Counted from the first letter of the stretch, positions 28,294-38,843 are shown. The stretch: DNA of 64,000 nt from Oscillospiraceae bacterium (GCA_022792555.1 JAAWBF010000183.1:1-64000), one strand, 5' to 3'. The notes: generated by a model not told the origin, from the letters alone. Translations and numbers: made by a program.

Positions 28294-31082
28294 AAGAGAT
28301 TCTTTTAACATCCTCGGCTTTAATTTTCGCACTGCTTATTTTAAGAAAGCTATTTCGCAACAGCGTTTCCCGTCGGATACAATATGCACTCTGGGGACTC
28401 GTACTACTACGGCTTTTGATTCCTATCAACCTTCCAGCAGTAGACTTTAACGTCCTAACCGCCACACAGCCTGTTCAAGAACGTCTCTCTGCCCAATTGG
28501 AGGCCCATCCCCTTCGTATTCAGCTAGGAAAAAATACATCAACCGTTGGGACAACTCCGATAACGCCTCCAGATGAAGAATTACACACCACTAACTATGA
28601 TCCTCTCTCAGTGGCTCAGCAAACCGACACTTCCCCAAAAGACAGATTGACAACAATTCAACTTCTGTGTTGGATCTGGTGGATTGGCAGTCTCAGTATG
28701 GCTATTTGGATGATGCTGTCTAATCTGCGCTTTTGGAAGGTACTGCGGAAAAATAGAATCCCATGTCCGGTAGCGGGCAACAAACGACGGATCTGGCTTG
28801 TCCCAAAGGGACTCCCCTCCCCCTGCCTGTTTGGTCTGTTCCACCCCGCTATCTATCTCACCCCGGCTGCCCTATCCAACGAAACTGGGCTACGGCACAT
28901 TCTGGCCCATGAGGAGACTCACGCCCGGCATCTGGATCCCCTCTGGGCACTCCTGCGCAGCATGTGTCTGATAATCTACTGGTTCGATCCACTGGTATGG
29001 TGGGCCGCTATTGCATCTAAAGTTGACTGTGAGCTGGCTTGTGATGAGGGCGCCCTTCATCTCCTGGGAGAACAGGAACGCATTCCATATGGCCGTACAC
29101 TTCTGTCCCTAATCCCTGTCCGTCAAGCTCCGATTTCTCCGATCCTGTCCGTAACTACGATGTCAGCGGATAAACGGCAGCTAAAGGAACGTATCACCTG
29201 TATTGCGGAGCACCGTCGAACTACAGTTACCGCTCTCCTGGCAGTGGTACTCATCACAGGGCTGGTCTGTGCCGCTACCTTTACCGACGCATCGGCCAGT
29301 GGACAAGACAGAACGCAAAAGCACCAAACACAGAATAGAATACAAAGCTATCCACTTACTGGCGCAGAGCTAACCTATTTTAATGAGGACTTTTTTGGTC
29401 CATCAGACAACCAGATAAATATCCGCTGTCAATTTCTCTCCTCAACCTATGAAACACCAGAAGAAATCAATCTGTTCGAGTTGTTCTATTGTGGGGTTCC
29501 AGATGGTGTTTTAGATCGGCGGAGCGATGTAGAGATGCTGATGAGTGCCTGGCATGAGGAGCTCGCTCCACAGTATGGAGAGCCAGACTGCCCCATCTAT
29601 GCCCTATCCACCGCCGATATGGATGGTCTGTTGTCCCGTTATACTGGCCTGACCTTGGCGCAGACCAACAAAGTTGGATTGGGACAGTTTATCTATCTCC
29701 CCAGTCAGGACGCCTATTATTGGTATCATGGTGATACCAATTACCACGTATGCTCCTTTACTGCCGGACTGCGGGAGAAGGATCTGATCCGGCTGTATTA
29801 TTACGACACCTTCTACGGCGGCGGCTGGAAATGCCTCACCCTGCGGGAGACGGGCGAGCAGAGCTATCATTTTGTCTCCCATCTCCCCTGCAAGAAACCC
29901 ACAATTCCGACGGTCTACCCGGAGTGGGAACCGGATCTGACCCTTCCGCTGAATCAACTGGAGCCCTATCAGGCCCCCGCTTTACAGGTAGAACATCACT
30001 CCAATGACATGGCGGAGTACCTGGACAATCTCATGGCCAATGACAGCGATATGGTGACAATCTATCACTCCACCGACGGCAAGATCTATGCCGCCGTCTC
30101 CAATCCTGGCCGGACGGAGCTTGACTGCTTCCTCACATTGAAGGATGATCGCTATGCGGTCGGCTTTTTCCAGAACCTTTTTGGCTATAATGGTATTGTG
30201 ATTTCCTACGACGACTACATTACCGGTAGCCCCAGTCAGGGCGGCTATGTTGGAACCTATTATGACTACTACACCGTCACAGACGGGACCCCTTCCCTGC
30301 TGCTCCGAGCCTACGGTGTGGAGGAACCCATCATTCTGGATCTGGATGGAGACGGGACCAACGAGCTGGCCGCCGCCACCGGCGTCACCGCACAGATTTT
30401 CTTCCAGCGGGACGGCCAGATCTACGAGGCAAATCTCGTCTCCCTGCTGAAAGACGCCTGGCCTGAGCTGACCTACTGGGATTACAGCCGATGGGACGCC
30501 AACTACCGCCATCTGTACGCCTCTGGTTTTGTCCAGCACAGCCTTGGCGACAGCTCTGCCATCTTCTGGCGCTATCTCTATTTTGACGGAGAAAACGTGT
30601 TAGTTTACAAGGACAATCGGACAACAGTAGACCATGTGTTGGAAGGAATTGATCTTCCAGAGACAGTTTTGACTGCTATCAAGAACTATGTTTTGGAGCA
30701 ATATAACGGGCCATCTACAGAATTCCGTATGATGGAGGACGAGCCCACTTCCTATGATGATTGGAGAATTACCAGCGTGTCTGAGCCATATGAGACAATC
30801 GCAGGCAGTATGATTGTGGAGATTTGGAGGGTAAATTACGAACTGCACACCACCACTCCGGATCGTATTTTCATGGCAGGGGGCAGATATATGACGGAAG
30901 ACAGCTGGGTCAGTCCAGGCTATCCGGACTGTGATTACTTCTACTTCCAGAAAGATGGGGACGGGAGCCGGACTTATCTCTTTCATGATATATCAAATGA
31001 CTGTGTACCAGGGACAGGACTCTTTTTAGAGAACCTGACAAACCGGCTGTACGAACTGGGCCTTCTTCCGGACGAGACATAA
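28290..31082 (+). CDS. M56 (BlaR1-like) membrane metallopeptidase with long C-terminal domain
   Basis: 930 aa; TM segments, HILAHEETHARHLDPLW (HExxH), CELACDEGAL; ATGA overlap with blaI-like gene. Confidence 0.9.
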   Translation: MKEILLTSSALIFALLILRKLFRNSVSRRIQYALWGLVLLRLLIPINLPAVDFNVLTATQPVQERLSAQLEAHPLRIQLGKNTSTVGTTPITPPDEELHTTNYDPLSVAQQTDTSPKDRLTTIQLLCWIWWIGSLSMAIWMMLSNLRFWKVLRKNRIPCPVAGNKRRIWLVPKGLPSPCLFGLFHPAIYLTPAALSNETGLRHILAHEETHARHLDPLWALLRSMCLIIYWFDPLVWWAAIASKVDCELACDEGALHLLGEQERIPYGRTLLSLIPVRQAPISPILSVTTMSADKRQLKERITCIAEHRRTTVTALLAVVLITGLVCAATFTDASASGQDRTQKHQTQNRIQSYPLTGAELTYFNEDFFGPSDNQINIRCQFLSSTYETPEEINLFELFYCGVPDGVLDRRSDVEMLMSAWHEELAPQYGEPDCPIYALSTADMDGLLSRYTGLTLAQTNKVGLGQFIYLPSQDAYYWYHGDTNYHVCSFTAGLREKDLIRLYYYDTFYGGGWKCLTLRETGEQSYHFVSHLPCKKPTIPTVYPEWEPDLTLPLNQLEPYQAPALQVEHHSNDMAEYLDNLMANDSDMVTIYHSTDGKIYAAVSNPGRTELDCFLTLKDDRYAVGFFQNLFGYNGIVISYDDYITGSPSQGGYVGTYYDYYTVTDGTPSLLLRAYGVEEPIILDLDGDGTNELAAATGVTAQIFFQRDGQIYEANLVSLLKDAWPELTYWDYSRWDANYRHLYASGFVQHSLGDSSAIFWRYLYFDGENVLVYKDNRTTVDHVLEGIDLPETVLTAIKNYVLEQYNGPSTEFRMMEDEPTSYDDWRITSVSEPYETIAGSMIVEIWRVNYELHTTTPDRIFMAGGRYMTEDSWVSPGYPDCDYFYFQKDGDGSRTYLFHDISNDCVPGTGLFLENLTNRLYELGLLPDET

Positions 31083-31131
31083 GGCAAAAGCAGCGTCTCC
31101 TTCCCGATTTTGTGGAAGGAGGCGCTGCTTG

Positions 31132-32343
31132 TTAATCGTCAGACTCTCCGGCCTTGAAGTTATAGATAGGTTTGATCACCGCTTGAATGTCTACAGTGGG
31201 ACTGATGTTGTCGACAATATCCTCCATACACTTATAGGCCATGGGACACTCGTCCAGAGTAGCGCTTCCTACTGAAGTGGAATAAATATTGGCCATCTGT
31301 TTTTTAAACTCTGAGACCGTAAAGGACTGCTTAGCCGCGGAACGGCTCATGAGACGGCCAGCGCCGTGAGGGGCGGAATAATTCCAGTCCTCATTTCCCT
31401 TCCCAACACATAGCAGACTACCGTCCCGCATATTGATAGGAATCAGCAGCCGCTCTCCCGCCTGTGCGGAGACGGCTCCCTTGCGTAGGATCATGGCGTT
31501 GGTGTCAATGTAGTTGTGGATGGTAGTAAATTGATCCTCCACATGGAGCTTCATTCCTTTGACTAACTCATCCATCATCGCCTGCCGGTTCAACGCAGCG
31601 AAGCGCTGGACAATCTGCATATCATGGAGGTAGTCCTCAAACAGCGGGCCGGATACATAGGCTAAGGGCCGCGGAATATTGGTCCGCTTCGTATTTTTTA
31701 GCTTTTTTAAGGCTTTTTGAATTTCATGCTCCCTGCCCTGGGCTTTGAGATCGTTGATGAGCTTTTGTTGCGAAACCGCATCGCACTGGTTCAGGACTTT
31801 ATAGCCCTCTTCCTGATAGTATTTCGCGACCTCTAAACCGAGATGGCGGCTGCCTGAGTGAATGACAAGGTATAAATGCCCTTCCTCATCTCGATCCACC
31901 TCGATAAAGTGGTTACCGCCCCCCAAGGTACCAATGCTCTTCTCTGCACGGGTCAGATGCAGCTGCTTGGCACAGCGCAGGTCCTCCAGTTCCAGCTGAC
32001 TGGCGTACCTGTGGGCCTTCTCCCGAATGGCAAATCCAGAAGGAATGTTCTCTCGGATTAGCCTATCCAGCTTTTGCAATTCCACATGGGTCTCGCGGAC
32101 CCGGACCGTCTCCATACCACAGCCGATGTCTACACCGACTAAATTGGGAACTATTTTATCCGTGATCGTCATAGTGGTTCCAACGGTACATCCAGCCCCA
32201 GCGTGGACATCCGGCATCAGCCGAATACGGCTGCCTGCCGTAAATTCTTGGTTGCACAGTGCGATTACCTGGGAAATAGATGCCTGGTCCACCACATCGG
32301 TAAAAATTGTTGCTGTATTATATTTTCCTGAAAGGGTCAACAT
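31132..32343 (-). CDS. rtcB: RtcB family RNA ligase
   Basis: PDVHAGAGCTVGTTMTI, VGVDIGCGM, LGGGNHFIEVD, HSGSRHLG, APHGAGRLMSR. Confidence 0.93.
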   Translation of the reverse strand: MLTLSGKYNTATIFTDVVDQASISQVIALCNQEFTAGSRIRLMPDVHAGAGCTVGTTMTITDKIVPNLVGVDIGCGMETVRVRETHVELQKLDRLIRENIPSGFAIREKAHRYASQLELEDLRCAKQLHLTRAEKSIGTLGGGNHFIEVDRDEEGHLYLVIHSGSRHLGLEVAKYYQEEGYKVLNQCDAVSQQKLINDLKAQGREHEIQKALKKLKNTKRTNIPRPLAYVSGPLFEDYLHDMQIVQRFAALNRQAMMDELVKGMKLHVEDQFTTIHNYIDTNAMILRKGAVSAQAGERLLIPINMRDGSLLCVGKGNEDWNYSAPHGAGRLMSRSAAKQSFTVSEFKKQMANIYSTSVGSATLDECPMAYKCMEDIVDNISPTVDIQAVIKPIYNFKAGESDD

Positions 32344-32397
32344 AGTGCCTCCTGCCGGACTCCTTATGTCCGGCTGTAATATCCCCCTTGTCAAAAA

Positions 32398-33399
32398 CTA
32401 GACCCAGCTCTCCTCCAGCTCGTGCTTTTTGGCACGGGTCATCAGCTCTGTTATGACAACATGGGGATCTTTATTTTTGTAAAGTACCTCATAGGCTGCC
32501 TGGGTGATTGGCATCTCCACGCCCATCTTATCGGCCAGTGTCTTGGCGTTCGCCGCTGCATAATAGCCCTCTACTACGGCGCCAATCTCCTGGATGGCCT
32601 GCTGAACCGGCGTTCCCTGCCCGATCAAAATGCCGCAGCGGCGGTTTCGTGAATGCATGGAGGTGCAGGTGACGATGAGATCTCCGACGCCTGCCAGGCC
32701 GGCGAAGGTCTCTTTGCGTCCGCCCATGGCTTCCCCTAGCCGGGCAATCTCAGTCAATCCGCGGGTCATCAGGGCGGCTTTGGTATTGTCTCCAAATCCC
32801 ATACCATCACAGCAGCCCGCGCAAAGGGCGATCACATTTTTTAAGGCGGCGGCCAGTTCTACCCCGACAACATCGTCTGAAGCATAGACACGAAACCGCT
32901 CATTCATAAACAGATCCTGAATAAATTCGGCGCTCCACTGCTCTTTGGATGCGGCCACAACTGTCGTTGGTACTCTGCGTCCCACTTCTTCCGCATGGGA
33001 AGGACCCGAAAGGGCCACAATGGGATGATTAGAACCTGTTTCCTGTGCGATGGCCTGGGTGAGTGTACAGGAGGTATCCTTTTCAATCCCTTTTGAGACT
33101 GAGACTATTACAGTATCTCTCTCCAGCAGCGAAGTGAGCTGTCGGGCAGTGGACCTGACAGCAAAGGAGGGAGTCGCAAGGATTATAGCTTTACATTCCT
33201 TGACACAGCTCAGATCACTGGTGAGTTTGAGTGTTTTTGGCAGAGGAATCTCCTTGAGCATGGGATTCTCCCCAGTCTCCCGCAGAACGCGGGACTCCTC
33301 CTCCAGATAGGACCAGAGGGTGACATCATGACCATTTTCAAGTAGCACCATTGCCAGGGCTGTCCCCCAGCCGCCGCTGCCCACTACTGCAGTTTTCAT
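32398..33399 (-). CDS. gpsA: Glycerol-3-phosphate dehydrogenase (NAD(P)+)
   Basis: GSGGWGTALAMVL, VSKGIE, LSGPSHAEEV, AGVGDLIVTCTS. Confidence 0.97.
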   Translation of the reverse strand: MKTAVVGSGGWGTALAMVLLENGHDVTLWSYLEEESRVLRETGENPMLKEIPLPKTLKLTSDLSCVKECKAIILATPSFAVRSTARQLTSLLERDTVIVSVSKGIEKDTSCTLTQAIAQETGSNHPIVALSGPSHAEEVGRRVPTTVVAASKEQWSAEFIQDLFMNERFRVYASDDVVGVELAAALKNVIALCAGCCDGMGFGDNTKAALMTRGLTEIARLGEAMGGRKETFAGLAGVGDLIVTCTSMHSRNRRCGILIGQGTPVQQAIQEIGAVVEGYYAAANAKTLADKMGVEMPITQAAYEVLYKNKDPHVVITELMTRAKKHELEESWV

Positions 33400-34052
33400 T
33401 CCTTTGCCTCCTTCTCTGAATGATGATGAAAGCTAAACTGGCTCTCTTCCCCTTTTAAAATACGCTGTAGATTACCACGATGCTTCCAAACAATCAGTCC
33501 TCCAATGATAATGGCTAACAGTAGAAGTACCACATCCCGATATACAAACCAAGTGGCGAAGGGGAAGGAAGTGCCAGCCCAGATGGACCCAAGGGATACC
33601 CATTTTGTAAGGACGGCCAGGATTAAAAATCCACCCCATACCACCAGAGCCACCCGCCAGTCAATCATAATGGCGATGGTGCCGCCGGAGAGAATCCCCT
33701 TACCACCCTTGAATCCAAACATACAGGGAAACATATGTCCCAATAGGCAGAACATGCCAGACCAGTATTTAGAAAAATCAGTGCTGCCCAGCAGTGCCAT
33801 CCCAATCAAAACCGCCACAACAGCCTTGAGTACATCGGTCAGGATTACGACAAGGGTCAGCGGCCCGCCAAAGGTTCGATAGAAGTTGGTCAATCCCGCA
33901 TTGCCGCTACCATGTTTACGGATGTCGTTGCGCAGAATATACTTGGAAACAATTACCGCGCCGTTGAAACAGCCGCAGAAATAGGCAATCGCGGCTGGGA
34001 GAAGCAGCACAAAGATACAATACCGCAGCCAATCCATCACACTAACTGGCAT
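33396..34052 (-). CDS. plsY: Glycerol-3-phosphate acyltransferase
   Basis: GSGNAGLTNFYRTFG, GHMFPCMFGFKGGKGI; start at MPVSVMDWL with RBS GAGGAGG. Confidence 0.93.
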   Translation of the reverse strand: MPVSVMDWLRYCIFVLLLPAAIAYFCGCFNGAVIVSKYILRNDIRKHGSGNAGLTNFYRTFGGPLTLVVILTDVLKAVVAVLIGMALLGSTDFSKYWSGMFCLLGHMFPCMFGFKGGKGILSGGTIAIMIDWRVALVVWGGFLILAVLTKWVSLGSIWAGTSFPFATWFVYRDVVLLLLAIIIGGLIVWKHRGNLQRILKGEESQFSFHHHSEKEAKE

Positions 34053-34122
34053 CCGAGTTCCCTCCTCATCATTGATGTCATGGTTTCTATCCCTGCATGG
34101 GATTACAACATAAGTTACTGTT

Positions 34123-35448
34123 TTATTTCGTACGCTCTTCCTTTTGACGGATGGTAATCCGGACTGGCGTTCCCTCCAGACCAAAGGTATTCCGGATCTG
34201 ATTTTCCAAATACCGTTGGTAGGAGAAGTGAAAGAGCTGGGTGTCATTACAGAAGATCACAAAATGGGGGGGCTTGATCCCCACTTGTGTCATATAATAG
34301 ATTTTCAGCCGCCTTCCCTTATCTGTGGGGGGTTGGACTCGAACTGTGGCGTCTGCCAGTACGGTATTCAGCATCCCCGTAGTAATGCGCAGAGAAGCCT
34401 GTTGGTGAACCGATTGGATCAGCGCAAAGAGCCGATCGACCCGCTGGCCTGTAAGAGCAGAGAGAAAGAGGATGGGAGCATAGGTCATATAGGACAGATC
34501 TCGGCGGATCTCCTGCCGCATCCGATCCATGGTCTTGTCGTCTTTCTCTACGGCATCCCACTTGTTGGCCACAATGATACAGGCTTTTCCAGACTCGTGA
34601 GCCAGACCTGCTACTTTCGTGTCTTGCTCTGTCACACCCTCGTTGGCGTCGATTAAAATAAAACATACATCGGAGCGCTCAATTGCCATGGTGGCACGAA
34701 GGACGGAGAATTTCTCAATGCGGTCATCTATCTTGGATTTTTTACGCATTCCAGCGGTGTCAATAAAGCAATAAGTCCCAGTTGAATGCTCAAAATAACT
34801 GTCTACCGCGTCCCGGGTCGTTCCAGCCATGTTGGAGACAATCACCCGCTCTTCTCCTAAGATCCTGTTAACTAGAGAGGACTTCCCTACATTTGGCTTA
34901 CCGATTACTGCCACCTTAATTATGCTGTCATCGATTTCCTCTCCCCCTTCCGGCGGGAAATGCTCCAGGCAGGCATCCAGCAGATCACCTGTGCCGTGAC
35001 CGTGGACGGCGGAGACTGCGATAGGATCGCCTAAACCGAGGTTGTAAAACTCATAGATATCTGGGTTTGTCATCCCTACCTGATCCATCTTATTGACGGC
35101 CAGCACAACAGGTTTTCTGGCACGTAGCAGCATACTGGCAACCTCCTGATCGGAGGCAGTCAGGCCGGTTTTGATGTCACAGAGGAAGACAATTACGGTG
35201 GCATTTTGGATGGCGATCTCAGCCTGCTGGCGCATAAAACTCAGAATCTCGTCATCGGTCCCAGGCTCAATGCCGCCGGTATCCACGATGTCAAAGGTAC
35301 GGCCATTCCATTCGCATTGCGCATAAATCCTGTCCCTGGTGACACCAGGGGTGTCCTCTACAATGGAGAGGCGCTGCCCCACCAGCTTGTTAAAGAGCAT
35401 AGACTTGCCCACGTTGGGCCGTCCTACAATTGCGATTAAGGGCCTCAT
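34123..35448 (-). CDS. der: Ribosome biogenesis GTPase Der
   Basis: Two GTPase domains: GRPNVGKSMLFNKL and GKPNVGKSSLVNRIL; NKWD. Confidence 0.98.
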   Translation of the reverse strand: MRPLIAIVGRPNVGKSMLFNKLVGQRLSIVEDTPGVTRDRIYAQCEWNGRTFDIVDTGGIEPGTDDEILSFMRQQAEIAIQNATVIVFLCDIKTGLTASDQEVASMLLRARKPVVLAVNKMDQVGMTNPDIYEFYNLGLGDPIAVSAVHGHGTGDLLDACLEHFPPEGGEEIDDSIIKVAVIGKPNVGKSSLVNRILGEERVIVSNMAGTTRDAVDSYFEHSTGTYCFIDTAGMRKKSKIDDRIEKFSVLRATMAIERSDVCFILIDANEGVTEQDTKVAGLAHESGKACIIVANKWDAVEKDDKTMDRMRQEIRRDLSYMTYAPILFLSALTGQRVDRLFALIQSVHQQASLRITTGMLNTVLADATVRVQPPTDKGRRLKIYYMTQVGIKPPHFVIFCNDTQLFHFSYQRYLENQIRNTFGLEGTPVRITIRQKEERTK

Positions 35449-36848
35449 GGTTTCCCCTCCTTCCGTTTTCTTGGCGGATTGTAGTCATAGTACTCAGCGC
35501 TATCTTCCGAGACCATGACATAGGATTCTCCTATCAGATCTGTATCAGGTGCAAAAATGGCATCAAACAGTGCTCCACCATCCTGCTCTACTGGCACAAG
35601 CGGGACGCCTAATACCTCTTCCACCTGTTCGACCGTTACATCGTCCAAAAAGACGTGTTCCTGATGGCGCAGCATGTTGGTAGGGATCAGCAGACGCTCA
35701 CCTAACGGCTTACCTTCAAGCTGCTGTATGAGATCATGCCCCGTGATCAGCCCAGCTACATCAATGGTCTCACCAAAAAAGTGATTGACAATTGGATAGA
35801 CCTCTCCCTGTAGATTGGGGTAAGCACCCTTGGCCATCTCCAGCAGGGCTGTCAAATGAGGCGCCGCAGCTACTCCAGTGGCGATGGAAAAGGGGGATGG
35901 CGTGTCACACTGTTCAAAGGACAGCGCTGCTTGAAATTCAGACTGGAGCAGGGTCAACATGCCAACTCCATTCTCTAATTGAGTAAAGGACTCATAAAAA
36001 TCTTCTGAAGGCAGTTTCCGGCCTGCTTTCAGATAAAATTCGTCTGAACACCATACCAGCCGCGTTCCGAACTGTTCCAAACATCGCTGAGAAAACTGTT
36101 CTACCTGGATCAGGACCTGCTCTGCGCTTTCTGTGGTATATGCCTCTAAAGGATACAGGCTGTCGCGGAAACGTGTAATTCCAACCGGAACCACAGAGAT
36201 ACTGTTTACACCTGGATACAAATCGGACAGCTCAGTCAGGGTGTGGTCCAGCTCCGCCCCGTCATTGAGATTTGGACATGCTACAATTTGACAGTTCATG
36301 GTAATTCCGGCCGCAGCAAAGCGGCGCATTTGCTCTAAGCACTGCCCAGCTCTTCGGTTGCCCAGCATCTGTTCCCGCAGAACCGGCTTGGTCGTGTGGA
36401 CTGAGATATTGATGGGAGAAATGCGCAGGTCTACAATCCTCTGCAGTTCTCGTTCGCTGAGGTTGGTCAGGGTGATATAATTCCCCATTAGGAAGGAGAG
36501 CCGGGCGTCGTCATCTTTAAAATATAAGGTATCCCGCAAGCCGGGCGGCATCTGGTCCACAAAGCAGAAAATACAGCGGTTGGCACAAGAGCGGGCCTTG
36601 TCCATCAAATAGGTCTCAAAATTGAGGCCCAGCCCCTCCCCTGCAGCCTTCCGAAGCTGAACGGTGCGGATCCGCTCTGCTCCATCAGAAAGTGTGAGGA
36701 CCAGCCGCGGATCGTAGGTATAAAATTTATAATCCAAAACGTCTGTAATGGCGTGTCCATTGACTTGGATCAAGGTCTCACCGGGGTGGATCCCCGCCCG
36801 CTGGGCCGGACTGCCCGGATCAACCGACCGGATTACTGTCATGCTCAC
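35445..36848 (-). CDS. DUF512/PDZ radical-SAM-like protein
   Basis: PDZ-like N-terminus, CANRCIFCFVDQMPPGLRDTLYFKDDDARLSFLMGNYITLTNL. Confidence 0.92.
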   Translation of the reverse strand: MSMTVIRSVDPGSPAQRAGIHPGETLIQVNGHAITDVLDYKFYTYDPRLVLTLSDGAERIRTVQLRKAAGEGLGLNFETYLMDKARSCANRCIFCFVDQMPPGLRDTLYFKDDDARLSFLMGNYITLTNLSERELQRIVDLRISPINISVHTTKPVLREQMLGNRRAGQCLEQMRRFAAAGITMNCQIVACPNLNDGAELDHTLTELSDLYPGVNSISVVPVGITRFRDSLYPLEAYTTESAEQVLIQVEQFSQRCLEQFGTRLVWCSDEFYLKAGRKLPSEDFYESFTQLENGVGMLTLLQSEFQAALSFEQCDTPSPFSIATGVAAAPHLTALLEMAKGAYPNLQGEVYPIVNHFFGETIDVAGLITGHDLIQQLEGKPLGERLLIPTNMLRHQEHVFLDDVTVEQVEEVLGVPLVPVEQDGGALFDAIFAPDTDLIGESYVMVSEDSAEYYDYNPPRKRKEGKP

Positions 36849-36868
36849 AAAATGCAGCCTCGCTTCTT

Positions 36869-36929
36869 AGAGCTTATCCCGAAATTAGGTGCAAGCAAGA
36901 TGTGTGTAACTAATTTTGGGATATGCTCT
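36869..36929. repeat. 20-bp imperfect inverted repeat, REP/MITE-like
   Basis: AGAGCTTATCCCGAAATTAG ... CTAATTTTGGGATATGCTCT with 21-bp spacer, intergenic. Confidence 0.6.
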
Positions 36930-37034
36930 TAATCACAGCCGTACAGCGGCTGTTACTATTATATCCTCTTTCCCGGCAAAAAGAAAGACTGCCGCATCAT
37001 ATCTATGACACAACAGTCTCCTTTACAGGCCAAA

Positions 37035-37232
37035 TTACTTCACGGCCTCAGTGGATTCAGCTTTGCTGAACTCATGGCCGTTGTAGCTCATGCAGGACGC
37101 ACACATCCGATGAGGAAGCCGAAATGCACCACACTTGGGGCAAGTGGTGACGCTGGGATTCTCCAGCTTCCACACGGAGCTGCGCCGCTTGTTCCGGCGC
37201 TGCTTGGACACTTTACTCTTAGGGACTGCCAT
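37035..37232 (-). CDS. rpmF: 50S ribosomal protein L32
   Basis: MAVPKSKVSKQRRNKRRSSVWKLENPSVTTCPKCGAFRLPHRMCASC. Confidence 0.97.
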   Translation of the reverse strand: MAVPKSKVSKQRRNKRRSSVWKLENPSVTTCPKCGAFRLPHRMCASCMSYNGHEFSKAESTEAVK

Positions 37233-37295
37233 CTATGACACCTCCTTAGGTTAATGCCGTCAAGATTGACAGGCATAAAGTTTTCGGTTTGCTGG

Positions 37296-37802
37296 TTACA
37301 GATCCTCTTTTTTATCCAATAGCTGCGCAAGCGCGGCTAAACGTGGATCGATCTCTTTCTGACAACGGCAGGTCTCCCAATTCAGATTGACACCGCAGCC
37401 TGAACAGAGTCCCTTGCAGTCTTCCGTACACAGATGCTTATTATCCATTCCAAGCACAAGGGCGCTGGTGAACACCTCATCCAAATCAACTGCGCCGTCC
37501 TCTAGCAGGAGAATCTCTTCATTCTCCTCATCCTCTAGTGTCTCGGCCAACAGGCTTTCGACCGGAAGGCGAAGCTCCTGGGTGTAAGGCTCCAGACAGC
37601 GATCACAGATAAGCTCTAAGCTGGTAGCAGCTTCCCCCTCTAACAGCAGAGCATCGGCCATATTTCGCACGCGTCCAGATACCTGTACTGGCTTTGAGAA
37701 GGGGTGTTGTCCGTAAAAATCCAACTCCGAGAGATCCAGCTCAAAGGAAAAGGAACGGGATGCACCTGGTACATGGAGGATGTCCTTGAGATTAAAACGC
37801 AT
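37296..37802 (-). CDS. YceD (DUF177) family protein
   Basis: 168 aa upstream of rpmF; CDRCLEPY and C-terminal CSGCGVNLNWETC. Confidence 0.9.
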   Translation of the reverse strand: MRFNLKDILHVPGASRSFSFELDLSELDFYGQHPFSKPVQVSGRVRNMADALLLEGEAATSLELICDRCLEPYTQELRLPVESLLAETLEDEENEEILLLEDGAVDLDEVFTSALVLGMDNKHLCTEDCKGLCSGCGVNLNWETCRCQKEIDPRLAALAQLLDKKEDL

Positions 37803-38033
37803 GATACCCTCCTTATAATAGTACGCGCAACATTATAGCGGACTATTTCTAAATTGTCAAATCTTTTTTCGACGAGATGACAGAAGATCCTAAATGCGGG
37901 GGCCAGATAAGCCCTTTCAAAAGTAGTATAGTACAAGCAATTGGAAAAAGAAAGACTTGCATTCAACACACCGGCAGATTATAATATTACCTGAGATCGC
38001 CGCCTGTGGATATGGCGGCAAGGGATAGGAACG

Positions 38034-38804
38034 ATGTGTCATATGAAAATTGGAATGGATTTAAGGGTACTTGAGAGTAGTCTGTCTGTTTCTGTTGCCG
38101 GTGCAACCAGGACGGCAAACAGCGGACCCAGCTTTGCCCAAGTTCTAGCCTCGACTTATGTCGGTGGAGAGACAGGTTATGACAGCTATTTTGAGGCCGC
38201 AGCGGAAGCTTATCAGGTACCTGTAAACCTACTCAAAGCAGTAGGCAAGGCCGAGTCTGCCTTTACCGCCGATATTGTCTCTCCTTGCGGCGCCCAAGGA
38301 ATTATGCAGCTAATGCCGTCTACTGCCCGTGCGCTGGGGGTAAACAACGCCTTTGATCCGGCTCAAAATATTATGGGTGGGGCTAAATACCTGCGGCAGA
38401 TGCTGGATCAGTTTGATGGCGATGTTTCTCTGGCACTGGCCGCCTACAACGCCGGTCCCGGCGCAGTAAAGAAATACGGCGGCATCCCCCCCTACCGTGA
38501 GACACAGAATTATGTCAATAAGGTGTTGGGCTATGCAGGAAGCGATATCACTGCGACAGCTCCTTCTGTCTCTCGCGGAGTGGTACAGCCGCTCTCCCAG
38601 ACTACAGTCCCCTCCTTTGAACTGGAGAATACCAGCGATGATTTTCTTACCGGAGAAGACTTGGCCGGGATTGTACAGCAGGTGTTTCAATCTGGCGGTA
38701 CAGTAAGTCAAGAATCGGTCCGTCTCTTGCTAGATCGGATGTTAGACAAGGCCTATCAAGATGAGGAGGAAGAGGACCGGCTTGGTGTCAGGACGGTGCT
38801 CTAG
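38034..38804 (+). CDS. Lytic transglycosylase (SLT domain)
   Basis: LLKAVGKAESAFTADIVSPCGAQGIMQLMPSTARALGV...AKYLRQMLDQFDGDVSLALAAYNAGPGAVKKYGG. Confidence 0.95.
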   Translation: MCHMKIGMDLRVLESSLSVSVAGATRTANSGPSFAQVLASTYVGGETGYDSYFEAAAEAYQVPVNLLKAVGKAESAFTADIVSPCGAQGIMQLMPSTARALGVNNAFDPAQNIMGGAKYLRQMLDQFDGDVSLALAAYNAGPGAVKKYGGIPPYRETQNYVNKVLGYAGSDITATAPSVSRGVVQPLSQTTVPSFELENTSDDFLTGEDLAGIVQQVFQSGGTVSQESVRLLLDRMLDKAYQDEEEEDRLGVRTVL

Positions 38805-38818
38805 AACAGAATTACGCC

Positions 38819-38843
38819 GCACGGGCTGTGTAACAGCCCGTGC
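38819..38843 (+). terminator. Hairpin after SLT gene
   Basis: GCACGGGCTG-TGTAA-CAGCCCGTGC, short T-rich tail. Confidence 0.6.
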
